NCBI GenBank assembly: GCA_046484625.1
Contig: JAWOIO010000054.1
Span: 1 to 31,342, forward strand
Length of the DNA stretch: 31,342 bases
Source of the DNA: DASUAO01 sp046484625
Lineage (GTDB): Bacteria; Actinomycetota; Acidimicrobiia; IMCC26256; PALSA-555
Reading direction: 5' to 3'
Positions 7,973-15,735 of the stretch are shown piece after piece. How positions within the stretch are numbered: the stretch's first letter is position 1; every line of letters begins with the position of its first letter. A model generated the notes under the pieces. The model saw only the letters and a program-made list of their open reading frames with translations, made no database searches and was not told the origin of the DNA. Both the position numbers and the translations under genes were made by a program.

Positions 7973-8403
7973 GCGGGCAGGAAGCACGGGGCCTGCGTCG
8001 AGCCCTCGACGCCCGTGAACTCGAGCGGGCGGAACGCGACCGCGACCGGCATCTCGAAGGCGAGGTCGGCCGGGTCGCAGTCGACCATGCGGGTCGGGAT
8101 GCGCACCGACGGGTCCTCCTCGAGCGCGACCAGCGCGGGGAGGAACGGCACGAGGTCACCGAACTGGGGGAGGAACGGGTGGGTCACGACGACCCACGAG
8201 AAGAGGGTGCCGCGGCCGCTCATGGTCTCCCACGTGAAGGCCCCGCCCTTGCAGTGCCGGCAGCGCTCGGTCGGGTACCAGTGCAGGCGCGCACACGCGT
8301 CGCAGCGGGGGACGCGCAGCTCCGAGCGTGCCGCGCCCGACCAGAATTCCGCTGTCGCCTCCCAGTCCAGGTCGGGGTGGGGGAACTCCGTGCGCACGTC
8401 CAT
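7969..8403 (-). CDS. DUF35 zinc-ribbon/OB-fold protein, acyl-CoA associated
   Basis: 144 residues with the two parts of the DUF35 family: a rubredoxin-like zinc ribbon with C34-x2-C37 and C48-x2-C51, then a small OB-fold (GRGTLFSWVVVTHP at 63-76 onward). Such proteins bind thiolase-fold partners and, in steroid side-chain breakdown (ChsH2 with Ltp2), form an aldolase complex. GGAGG about 8 nt upstream of the ATG at 8403 supports the start. It is encoded 21 nt behind the thiolase-like gene on the same strand, the standard partner arrangement, and overlaps the next gene by 4 nt. The most likely role is accessory subunit of that thiolase-like protein. Confidence 0.92.
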   Translation of the reverse strand: MDVRTEFPHPDLDWEATAEFWSGAARSELRVPRCDACARLHWYPTERCRHCKGGAFTWETMSGRGTLFSWVVVTHPFLPQFGDLVPFLPALVALEEDPSVRIPTRMVDCDPADLAFEMPVAVAFRPLEFTGVEGSTQAPCFLPA

Positions 8404-8424
8404 GCTCGGTCCTCCGGTTCGATC

Positions 8425-9627
8425 TCAGCCCCGACGCAGCACGAGCGTCGACGCCTGGGGTCCGGTGTAGCCGCCGTAGACGCCGATCGTCGCGTCCGGC
8501 ACCTGCGCGGCGGCGGTGCCGCGCAGCTGGCGGACCACCTCGACGACGTGGGCGATGCCGAGAACGTACGCGTGCGAGAGCAGCCCGCCGTGGGTGTTGG
8601 TGGGAAGACGGCCGCTGTCGTAGGCGAGCGCGCCCGACTCGGCGAACGCGCCGCCCTCACCCTTCTCGCAGAACCCGCTGTCCTCGATCTGCATGATGGT
8701 GTGGATGGTGAACGGGTCGTAGCAGGTGTAGAGGTCGACGTCGTCGGGCGCGATCCCGGCCATCGTGAACGCGGCCGGGGCCGCGAAGACCTGGGGGGTC
8801 GAGGTGAAGGCCGGCTGCTGGGACCAGTGCCCGCCGGTGACCGAGTTGCCGAGCCCGACCCCGGCGACCTCCACGAGCGGCGCCGCGAGGTCCCGGGCGC
8901 GCTCGGGCGTTGTCATCAGGTACGCGCCGCCGCCGTCGGAGATGAGGCAGCAGTCCTCCTTGCGGAACGGCTCGACGATCGGCGCCGACGCCAGGTACTG
9001 CTCCAACGACAGTGTGCGTTCGTGCATCACCGCCGCGGGGGTGAGGTTGGCGTGGCGTCGGCATGCCACTGCGACCGCCCCGAGCTGCTCCTGGGTCGTG
9101 CCGAACTCGAACATGTGCCGGCGCGCGACGGTGGCGAAGTAGACGGGCTGGGGGAACCAGCCCATCGGGATCTCGAGGTTCTGCTTGAACAGCTCCTGAG
9201 CGTGGGACTCGCCGGGGCCGCCGACCATCGACGACCGTTGCGTGGCCCATGCGACCCCGAACGTGTTGAGGATGGTGGTCGCCGCGCCGTCGCGCAGCGC
9301 CTGCGCGGCCTCGTAGGGGGCGGTGGCCGCCCAGCGCATCCCACCACCGGCCTTCGACTCCCACATGTCGTGGCTCGTGCCGAAGTACTCGTGGAACGCG
9401 GCGACGTCGAACTGGTCGGGCAAGGGGATGTGCATGAGTCCGTCGACGTCGGTCGGCTCGAGCCCGGCATCGGCGATCGCCCGCTCCACCGCGGAGCCCA
9501 CGATCTCCTGGACGGTGCGCCCCGACGCCTTGGTGTGGTCGGACTCGCCGACGCCGCAGATCGCCACGGCGCCGCTGACGTCCTCGTACTCGGTGGCCCA
9601 GCCCCAGTCGAGGTCGCGCGTCGTCAC
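8425..9627 (-). CDS. Thiolase-like protein (SCP-x/lipid-transfer type) without the usual Cys
   Basis: 400 residues of the thiolase superfamily. The N-terminal half begins AICGVGESDHTKASGRT, the C-terminal half has DLYTCYDPFTIHTIM, GFCEKGEGGAF and the NTHGGLLSHAY motif near 344-354. The loop that normally holds the nucleophilic cysteine (expected near residue 90-100, here SKAGGGMRWAATAPYEAAQAL minus its last residue) has none; there is no Cys at all between residues 25 and 188. Cys-less relatives such as Ltp2 act as retro-aldolases with a DUF35 partner, and that partner is the next gene. The GTG start overlaps the stop of the CoA transferase gene (GTGA, 9624-9627). A carbon-carbon lyase or a non-thiolytic CoA-binding role is inferred; ordinary thiolysis seems unlikely. 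Confidence 0.9.
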   Translation of the reverse strand: MTTRDLDWGWATEYEDVSGAVAICGVGESDHTKASGRTVQEIVGSAVERAIADAGLEPTDVDGLMHIPLPDQFDVAAFHEYFGTSHDMWESKAGGGMRWAATAPYEAAQALRDGAATTILNTFGVAWATQRSSMVGGPGESHAQELFKQNLEIPMGWFPQPVYFATVARRHMFEFGTTQEQLGAVAVACRRHANLTPAAVMHERTLSLEQYLASAPIVEPFRKEDCCLISDGGGAYLMTTPERARDLAAPLVEVAGVGLGNSVTGGHWSQQPAFTSTPQVFAAPAAFTMAGIAPDDVDLYTCYDPFTIHTIMQIEDSGFCEKGEGGAFAESGALAYDSGRLPTNTHGGLLSHAYVLGIAHVVEVVRQLRGTAAAQVPDATIGVYGGYTGPQASTLVLRRG

Positions 9628-12017
9628 GTGCCGGCCGGTCGCTCGCCGATGAGCGCGGCATCTCGCAGCGCGCTGAGGTCGGCCTCGGAGAGCCCGAGCT
9701 CGCCGCCGAGGATCTCGTCGTTGTGCTCGCCGAGGGTCGGCGACGGGCAATGCATCCACGCCCGGCCCTTCCGGCTCGCGAATCGGAAGGGCACCATGGG
9801 GATCGGGTGCGCACCGGTGACCGGATGGTCCTCCACCTCGGCGAAGCCGCGGTGTATCAGCTGCGGGCTCCCGGGGGCATCGCGGGCGTCGGTGACGTGC
9901 GCGGCGGGGATCCCCTGGTCGGTCAGCTCCACGGTGAGGGTGGCGGCGTCTCTCGTCGCGCACCAAGCCGCGAGATGCGCGTCGAGGTCGTCGTGGGCCG
10001 CGCGTCGACCGTCCGCGTGGGCCAGTGCGGGATCCCGTGCCCACTCGGGGTCGCCCAAGGTCGTCCGCAACGAGGCCCACTGGTCGTCGGTCGCGATCGC
10101 CAGGGCGAGCCACTCCTCGTGACCCGCGCACGCGTACAGGTTCTGGGGCGCCGCGACCGGCCCACGGTTGCCCGTGCGCGACATGAGCGTGCCGGTCGCG
10201 CCGTATTCGACGACCTGCTCCGCGGCGGCGTTCAGCGCAGCCTCGATCATCGTCACCTCGACCAGGTGCCCCGCACCCGACGCGGCGCGGTCGTGGAGGG
10301 CGAGCATGGTGGCGAACACCGCGTGCATCGCCGCGAGCGGGTCGCACACACCTCGGGGGAGCAGTGGCGGTCCGTCGGGGTAGCCGGTGACCCAGGCCAT
10401 CCCGGTGATGCCCTCCATCGTCTGCGCGAAGCCGGTGCGGTCGCGCCACGGGCCGGTGAGCCCGTACGCCGGGAGGCGCACCATCTGGAGGGTGGGGTTG
10501 CGTTCGTGGAGCGTCTCCCATCCGAGCCCGAACTGCTCCATCACCCGGGGGGTGAAGTTCTCCAGCACGACGTCGGCACCGTCGACGAGGCGGAGGAAGA
10601 GGTCACGTCCCTCGGGTCGGGTGAGGTCGAGGGTGATGCCGCGCTTGTTGCTGTTTGCGCCGTGGAACAGTGGTCCCCACTCCCACCACCGGTCCTCGGT
10701 GGGCGGTCGGGTCGAGGTGTAGCGCATCCCGTCGGGCCGGGTCACCGACTCCACCTTCACGACGTCGGCCCCGAGGCATCCGAGCATGTGCGATGCCGCG
10801 GGCCCGGCCCACCACCCGGTGCAGTCGAGGACTCGGAGTCCGGCCAACGGTCGCTCGTCGTCGTCCGCGGATCCTCCCGCACGAGACGCCGAACGAGCCT
10901 CCGGACGGGACGCGCCGTCGACCGTGAGCACCACGGGCTCGACGGGACGCGGCTCCCAGTCCACGGTGCCGTCGTGCTCGCCGAGGGTGGGCGCCGCGAC
11001 GAACGGCCGCGACGCGAGACCCGAGATGCGGTACGGGACCCGGGGCTGGACGAAACGGCCACTCGGGCTGTCGACGAAGGTGCCGCGCGCCTCGAAGTGG
11101 TCGAAGCCGGTGACGGTCGCGCCGTTGCCGACCGGGCCGCTCGGGATCCGCAGGAGCGACGCCTGCTCGAGCAGCTCTGCGGTCGTGTACTTCGTCGTGT
11201 GGGCGTGGATCATCTCGAGGATCTCGTCCCGCCGCTTGAACCGACCCAACGACGACGCCAGGTCGCGGTCGTCGAGCAGGTCCGGACGCTCGATCATGAC
11301 GAGGAAGTCGGCGAACTGCTGCGCGCTGTTCGTCGTGAACGCGCAGTAGCCGTCGGTGCTGGGCTCGATCGACGGGATCTCGATCGAACGGGTGGGGCGG
11401 CGCATCGGTGGCCAGCCGAGGAACTCGGCGAACACCGACGTGTACGTGTTCATCGTGAGGGCCATGCAGTCGAGCTGGGCGACGTCGATGTGCTCACCAC
11501 GGCCCGTGCGCGTCGCGTGCAACCACGCCCCGAGCGACGCCACCGCGGCGTAGGTGCCGGCGACCCATTCACCGATCCGGCCACCGGCGGCAACCGGGGG
11601 CTCCTCGGGCAGACCCCGGTTGGCGATCGAGCCGCACCATGCCTGCAGCGTGAACTCGGTTGCCGGCCGGTCGCGCCACGGCCCGTCCTGCCCGAACGGC
11701 GTGATCGACGTGATGACGAGGCCGGGGTGGCGCTCGTGCAACGTCGCCACGTCGAACGCGGCAGGAGGTCCGCTCTCGACCACGATGTCGGCCGCGGCGC
11801 ACAGGTCGATCACGTGGGGATCGCCGGGGAGCCCGACGACGGACCGTCGCGACGTCTGGAGGAACTCGAACAAGGCACCCGAGCCGTGCGCTCGGAGGGG
11901 ATCCCCCGAAGGCGGCTCGACCTTGACGACGTCGGCGCCGGCGTCGGCCAGCAGCTTCGTGCAATAGGGACCCGCGATCTCCGTGGAGCAATCGACGATC
12001 CGGAGTCCTTCGAGCAC
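9624..12017 (-). CDS. Fused double-domain CoA transferase, family III (CaiB/BaiF)
   Basis: 797 residues made of two CaiB/BaiF units, about 1-360 and 388-797, joined by a linker rich in Ala, Ser and Asp. Both halves begin with the same strand-helix pattern (LEGLRIVDCSTEIAGPYCTK / LAGLRVLDCTGWWAGPAASH are 20 residues each). Family III enzymes move CoA between carboxylic acids through an aspartyl intermediate. The first half keeps Asp at the expected place (D183 in IDVAQLD); the second has Glu (E592 in VEVTMIE). The first half also lacks part of the segment after its first Rossmann unit. GTG at 12017 was chosen for the GAGAGG upstream; a GTG at 12059 is possible. It is the first gene of the operon with thiolase-like, DUF35 and membrane proteins, and probably activates the substrate acid. 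Confidence 0.92.
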   Translation of the reverse strand: MLEGLRIVDCSTEIAGPYCTKLLADAGADVVKVEPPSGDPLRAHGSGALFEFLQTSRRSVVGLPGDPHVIDLCAAADIVVESGPPAAFDVATLHERHPGLVITSITPFGQDGPWRDRPATEFTLQAWCGSIANRGLPEEPPVAAGGRIGEWVAGTYAAVASLGAWLHATRTGRGEHIDVAQLDCMALTMNTYTSVFAEFLGWPPMRRPTRSIEIPSIEPSTDGYCAFTTNSAQQFADFLVMIERPDLLDDRDLASSLGRFKRRDEILEMIHAHTTKYTTAELLEQASLLRIPSGPVGNGATVTGFDHFEARGTFVDSPSGRFVQPRVPYRISGLASRPFVAAPTLGEHDGTVDWEPRPVEPVVLTVDGASRPEARSASRAGGSADDDERPLAGLRVLDCTGWWAGPAASHMLGCLGADVVKVESVTRPDGMRYTSTRPPTEDRWWEWGPLFHGANSNKRGITLDLTRPEGRDLFLRLVDGADVVLENFTPRVMEQFGLGWETLHERNPTLQMVRLPAYGLTGPWRDRTGFAQTMEGITGMAWVTGYPDGPPLLPRGVCDPLAAMHAVFATMLALHDRAASGAGHLVEVTMIEAALNAAAEQVVEYGATGTLMSRTGNRGPVAAPQNLYACAGHEEWLALAIATDDQWASLRTTLGDPEWARDPALAHADGRRAAHDDLDAHLAAWCATRDAATLTVELTDQGIPAAHVTDARDAPGSPQLIHRGFAEVEDHPVTGAHPIPMVPFRFASRKGRAWMHCPSPTLGEHNDEILGGELGLSEADLSALRDAALIGERPAGT

Positions 12018-12095
12018 GCGTTCGAGCCTCTCAGTGATGGGGACTCCGGATGCTTCCACATCCCGCACCCGGTCCGCCGACCTGCGATCCGGTCC

Positions 12096-12101
12096 TAGGC
12101 T
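12096..12101 (+). promoter_or_regulatory. Leaderless -10 box TAGGCT
   Basis: TAGGCT fits the actinobacterial -10 consensus TAnnnT and ends exactly 6 nt before the ATG at 12108. This spacing would place the transcription start at the start codon, i.e. a leaderless mRNA. No Shine-Dalgarno sequence is seen here, which agrees. Predicted from pattern only. Confidence 0.6.
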
Positions 12102-12107
12102 CGCTCG

Positions 12108-13115
12108 ATGGAACCCCTCCGGATCGGCACCCTCGGTGCGGCCCGCATCACCCCGATGGCCCTCGTCAAGCCGGCGAAGGTGACACCCGGCGTCGAGGTC
12201 AGGGCGGTCGCCGCCCGGGACCGCGGCCGCGGGGAGAAGTTCGCCGCGAAGCACGGGATCCCGGTCGTCCACGACTCCTACGAGGCGCTGCTCGCCGACC
12301 CCGAGATCGACGCCGTCTACAACCCGACCCCGAACGGACTCCACGGACGCTGGACGCTCGCCGCGCTTGCCGCGGGCAAGCACGTCCTGTGCGAGAAGCC
12401 GTTCACCGCGAACGCGGACGAGGCTGCGGAGGTCGCGGCCGCCGCCGAGCGGTCGGGGCTGGTCGTGATGGAGGCGTTCCACTACCGGTTCCACCCGCTC
12501 GTCGACCGCCTGCTGGACATCATCGACAGCGGCGAGCTCGGCGAGATCCGCCGGATCTCCACCCGGATGTGCATCCCCCTCCCGATGCGCGGGGACATCC
12601 GCTACCAGCTGGACCTGGCCGGAGGCGCGCTGATGGACGTCGGGTGCTACGCGATCCACCAGCTCCGGACCCTTGCGGGCGCCGAGCCCGAGGTCGTGCG
12701 CGCCCGGACCAAGACCCTCCGCCCGGGGGTCGATCGTTGGGCCGAGGCCGAGATGCGCTTCGCCGACGGGAGCACCGGTGCGATCGAGTGCGCGCTCCTC
12801 TCGCGCAAGCCGCTGTCGCTCGGCGCGCGGGTCGAGGGCGACCTCGGCACGCTCTCGGTGACCAACCTCACCGGTCCGCACTACTTCCACCAGGTCGTCG
12901 TGAAGTCCCGCGACGAGGGCTCCGGCGCCACTCGGCGCACACGCGAGAAGGTGCCCGGCGAGACGACCTACTGGTACCAGCTCCAGGCGTTCGAGGCGGC
13001 AGTGCGCGACGGAGCCGAGGTGCTCACCCCGCCGTCCGACTCGATCGCGAACATGCGGGTGATCGACGACGTCTACCGCGCCGCGGGCATGGAGCCCCGT
13101 CAGCCCACGGCCTGA
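12108..13115 (+). CDS. Gfo/Idh/MocA family oxidoreductase
   Basis: 335 residues. The N-terminal Rossmann fold starts with IGTLGAARIT (6-15), the hallmark C-E-K-P motif is C95-E96-K97-P98, and the C-terminal domain has GGALMDVGCYAIHQLRTL with D177 and H184 as likely catalytic residues. Family members are NAD(P)-dependent dehydrogenases of sugars, inositols or trans-dihydrodiols. It is transcribed divergently from the CoA transferase operon and has its own leaderless-type -10 box. The NUDIX gene follows after 8 nt. Dihydrodiol or sugar dehydrogenase activity is plausible; the substrate cannot be named. Confidence 0.93.
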   Translation: MEPLRIGTLGAARITPMALVKPAKVTPGVEVRAVAARDRGRGEKFAAKHGIPVVHDSYEALLADPEIDAVYNPTPNGLHGRWTLAALAAGKHVLCEKPFTANADEAAEVAAAAERSGLVVMEAFHYRFHPLVDRLLDIIDSGELGEIRRISTRMCIPLPMRGDIRYQLDLAGGALMDVGCYAIHQLRTLAGAEPEVVRARTKTLRPGVDRWAEAEMRFADGSTGAIECALLSRKPLSLGARVEGDLGTLSVTNLTGPHYFHQVVVKSRDEGSGATRRTREKVPGETTYWYQLQAFEAAVRDGAEVLTPPSDSIANMRVIDDVYRAAGMEPRQPTA

Positions 13116-13123
13116 TTTCCTAC

Positions 13124-13849
13124 GTGAACCGAGATGACGTGACCGACGAGAATCGCTTCGAACGGTGGCTCCGCGAGGGGCGGCGCGAAGAAGGGGACGC
13201 GATCCCCGCGGCGACCGTCGTGCTCGTACGCGATCGCGACGGCGTGGTCGAGACGCTGATGCTCCGGAAGAACTCGAAGCTCGCGTTCGGCGGCATGTGG
13301 GTGTTTCCCGGCGGACGCATCGACGAAGAGGATCGCGTCGGCGCCGACGATGTCGTGGACGCGGCGGCGCGGGCGGCGGTGCGGGAGGCAGCCGAGGAGG
13401 CGGGCCTCGTCGTCGATCGTGCGTCGCTCGCCTGGTTCGCGCACTGGGTCCCGCCGGCGATCACGCCCAAGCGGTTCGCGACCTGGTTCTTCGCGGCGCC
13501 GGCACCCGAGGGCGCGGTCGAGATCGACCACGGGGAGATCCACGAGAGCGGGTGGATGCGCCCCGACGACGCGCTCGCCCGGCGCGACGCGCTGGAGATC
13601 GAGCTCGCCCCCCCGACGTGGATGACCCTGCACTACCTGGCCGAGTTCCCGAGTGTCGACGCGCTGATGGCCGACGCCGACGCACGCGACCCGACGCACT
13701 ACGAGACGCGCATCGCGAAGGGCAGGCGGGGGATCGCGGCAATGTGGGCGGGCGACGCCGGCTACGAGTCGGGCGACCCCGATGTCGAAGGCCCCCGCCA
13801 CCGCCTCTGGCTCGACGACACCGGCTGGCGCCTCGACCGCGCGCTCTAG
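13124..13849 (+). CDS. NUDIX hydrolase (NUDT19-like)
   Basis: 241 residues. The Nudix signature is split by an insertion: FPGGRIDEED at 61-70, then R87-E88-x2-E91-E92-x-G94 in AAVREAAEEAGL, so about nine residues more than the canonical spacing between Gly and the RE pair. This longer box is typical of NUDT19/coenzyme A diphosphatase-type proteins, which cleave CoA or acyl-CoA to 3',5'-ADP and phosphopantetheine. A CoA substrate would suit the neighbouring CoA metabolism but is inference. The start is uncertain: GTG at 13124 is used, GTG at 13139 is equally open, and neither has a clear ribosome site. Its stop overlaps that of the convergent oxidoreductase inside one CTAG. Confidence 0.88.
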   Translation: MNRDDVTDENRFERWLREGRREEGDAIPAATVVLVRDRDGVVETLMLRKNSKLAFGGMWVFPGGRIDEEDRVGADDVVDAAARAAVREAAEEAGLVVDRASLAWFAHWVPPAITPKRFATWFFAAPAPEGAVEIDHGEIHESGWMRPDDALARRDALEIELAPPTWMTLHYLAEFPSVDALMADADARDPTHYETRIAKGRRGIAAMWAGDAGYESGDPDVEGPRHRLWLDDTGWRLDRAL

Positions 13850-15033
13850 GCCAGGACGGTGTCGGTCACCCGGCCTAGGGAGCGCTTCGTGATCGGGCCC
13901 CGCTTCGCGACATAGGCCTCGCGCTGGCGGGTGGTGGAGTGCACCTCGTCCTTGTCGAACTGCGGGATGACGTGCTTCCCGAACGTGTCGACAGCCTCGC
14001 ACGCGACCTCGATGGGCATCGTGGTCGAGAGCATGCCGAACGTGACCTGGTCGGCCCCGGCCAGCTCGTACTCACGCACCGACGCGGACACCTCGTCGGG
14101 CGTCCCCACCATCACGAGGTGCGCCTTGATCGCCTCTTGAAGCCCTTCGGGCGTGGGCTCGGGGATCAGGGCCGGCCACGGCGGGATCCCCTCGGGCTTC
14201 GGGAACGTGTCGAGGTACCGGAACACGAGTGAGTTCTGGTAGCCGGAGGTCATGTTCGTCGCGATGTCGCGGGCGCGCTGGCCGTCCTCCAGACAGAGCA
14301 TCTGGCTCGTCACCATCACGTTGTTGTTCACGTAGTCGCCGACGGGCTCTGCGTCCTCGATCGTGCTCTTGTAGATCTCGATGAGCGGCTTCAGCGCCTC
14401 GGGTGAGCCGGTCGTGAAGCACAGCACGCCGATCCCCATCTTGGCGGCCTTCTCGAACGTGCTGGGGTTCCCGGCCGCGACCCACATCGGCGGGTGCGGG
14501 TCGCTGTAGGGCTTCGGGAGCACGTTGCGTGGCGGCATCGAGAAGAACTCGCCCTCGAAGCTGTACTCGTTGGAGCTCCACATCTTCTTGAACTCGGGCA
14601 TCACCTCGTCGAGCATCCGCTTCGTGAGCTCGGGGTCCTCGATCCCGAACCCGCGCTGCTCGGTGCTGGACGACCCGCGGCCCACGCCGAACTCGAAGCG
14701 CCCGCCCGAGAGGTTGTCGATCATCGCGACGCGCTCGGCGATGCGAGCCGGGTGGTTCACCGGGGGCGTGACGTTGATGATGCCGCTGCCGATGTGGATG
14801 CGCTCAGTCTTCGCGGCGATGTAGGGCATGAACACCTCGTTGGCCGAGAGGTGCGAGTACTCGGTGAGGAAGTGGTGCTCGGTCGCCCACGAGTACTTGA
14901 AGCCGGCCTTGTCGGATGCGACGGTCCAGGCGACCTCGTCCATGAGGCGCTGGTGCTCGACCGACCACTCGTCGTCGACGTGCTCGTACGCCTGGTGGGG
15001 CGTGTACAGGCTGTTGAAGATGCCGAACTCCAC
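13846..15033 (-). CDS. LLM-class (luciferase-like) flavin-dependent oxidoreductase
   Basis: 395 residues of the bacterial luciferase-like TIM-barrel family. Visible marks are EFGIFNSLYTPHQAY at the N-terminus, SWATEHHFLTEYSHLSA near 48-64, and GGRFEFGVGRGSSSTEQRGFG in the middle (given here as 21 or fewer only by position, about 110-130). Such enzymes use FMN or F420 for monooxygenation or dehydrogenation. The GTG at 15033 begins the conserved EFGIF strand. It has a 105-nt upstream gap holding a KstR-like operator 54 nt from the start, so control by a steroid-sensing TetR regulator is suggested. Its 3' end meets the NUDIX gene at 13846-13849. Confidence 0.92.
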   Translation of the reverse strand: MEFGIFNSLYTPHQAYEHVDDEWSVEHQRLMDEVAWTVASDKAGFKYSWATEHHFLTEYSHLSANEVFMPYIAAKTERIHIGSGIINVTPPVNHPARIAERVAMIDNLSGGRFEFGVGRGSSSTEQRGFGIEDPELTKRMLDEVMPEFKKMWSSNEYSFEGEFFSMPPRNVLPKPYSDPHPPMWVAAGNPSTFEKAAKMGIGVLCFTTGSPEALKPLIEIYKSTIEDAEPVGDYVNNNVMVTSQMLCLEDGQRARDIATNMTSGYQNSLVFRYLDTFPKPEGIPPWPALIPEPTPEGLQEAIKAHLVMVGTPDEVSASVREYELAGADQVTFGMLSTTMPIEVACEAVDTFGKHVIPQFDKDEVHSTTRQREAYVAKRGPITKRSLGRVTDTVLA

Positions 15034-15087
15034 GGAACACCGTCCTCGATCGCCACGGATGGTTGGGCTGGATGACTGACCGAGAAA

Positions 15088-15101
15088 TGTAACAGGTTCT
15101 A
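15088..15101. promoter_or_regulatory. KstR-like operator, box 1
   Basis: TGTAACAGGTTCTA matches all eight fixed bases of the KstR consensus TnnAACnnGTTnnA. It lies in the 105-nt gap before the luciferase-like oxidoreductase gene, 54 nt from its GTG start, where a repressor would block the promoter. KstR is the TetR-type repressor of cholesterol catabolism in mycobacteria and rhodococci. No kstR gene lies in this window. Confidence 0.6.
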
Positions 15102-15138
15102 GTTCTGCGGTCGGGGTGCGGCAGGGGGGCGGCCTCGG

Positions 15139-15591
15139 CTACGAGGCGGCCGCCTTCTTCGCCTTCAGCCAGCCCTTGATCATCTGGCCGAACTCCACCG
15201 GGTTGTACATGTCCTCCTCGTAGGAGAAGCGGCCGTCGCCGGCGTAGTGGAGCAGGGTCCAGTTCACCTCGCGGTGCTCGCTGCCGTCGCCCGGGTCGTC
15301 CATGACGTTCGCGACCTGGCACATGATCCAGCCCCGCTCCTCGTCGACCATGTACCAGTCGATCGGGAACGAGCTCATGTCGGCGTTGATGGGCTCGGCC
15401 ATGGTCTTGGTGATCCACTCGAGGATCTCCTGGCGCCCCTCCATCCGACCGTAGTGGTGCTCGTAGTACTTGGCGTCCTCGGTGAAGCAGTCCGCCCACT
15501 CGGTCCAGTCGCCGCTCTGGCCCGCCGCGGCCGCGCGCTCCTGGAAGCGGGTGAACGCCGCCTCGATCTCCTCACGGGTGAACTGGCCCAC
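15139..15591 (-). CDS. NTF2-like (SnoaL-like) protein
   Basis: 150 residues of the NTF2-like fold: helix FTREEIEAAFTRFQERAAAA, then GDWTEWADCFTEDAKYYEHHYG, a pattern common to SnoaL-like isomerase/hydratase proteins, and a Trp/Asp-rich second half (DWYMVDEERGWIMCQVANVM minus its last residues). It could be a steroid-isomerase-like enzyme or a binding protein. The GTG at 15591 is preceded by GAGGGGG with 4-5 nt spacing. A KstR-like operator stands 46 nt upstream, shared with the divergent MFS gene. The next gene downstream is the luciferase-like oxidoreductase, which has its own KstR-like box. Confidence 0.87.
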   Translation of the reverse strand: MGQFTREEIEAAFTRFQERAAAAGQSGDWTEWADCFTEDAKYYEHHYGRMEGRQEILEWITKTMAEPINADMSSFPIDWYMVDEERGWIMCQVANVMDDPGDGSEHREVNWTLLHYAGDGRFSYEEDMYNPVEFGQMIKGWLKAKKAAAS

Positions 15592-15637
15592 GGATCCCCC
15601 TCGACCCTCGTGCCCCGGACGGCCGACCCGCCCGGAG

Positions 15638-15651
15638 TGCAACGCGTTCTA
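15638..15651. promoter_or_regulatory. KstR-like operator, box 2
   Basis: TGCAACGCGTTCTA also matches TnnAACnnGTTnnA at every fixed base, with the symmetric core AACGCGTT. It sits in the 144-nt divergent region between the NTF2-like gene (46 nt to its start) and the MFS gene (84 nt to its start), a place from which one repressor could control both. Confidence 0.62.
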
Positions 15652-15735
15652 CCATCGGCGGACCCAGCCGTCGAGAGCGACCGGCTGCGATCCCGTGCTC
15701 GACGAGCCGATCCCCCGACCGACGCGAGGAGTCCG

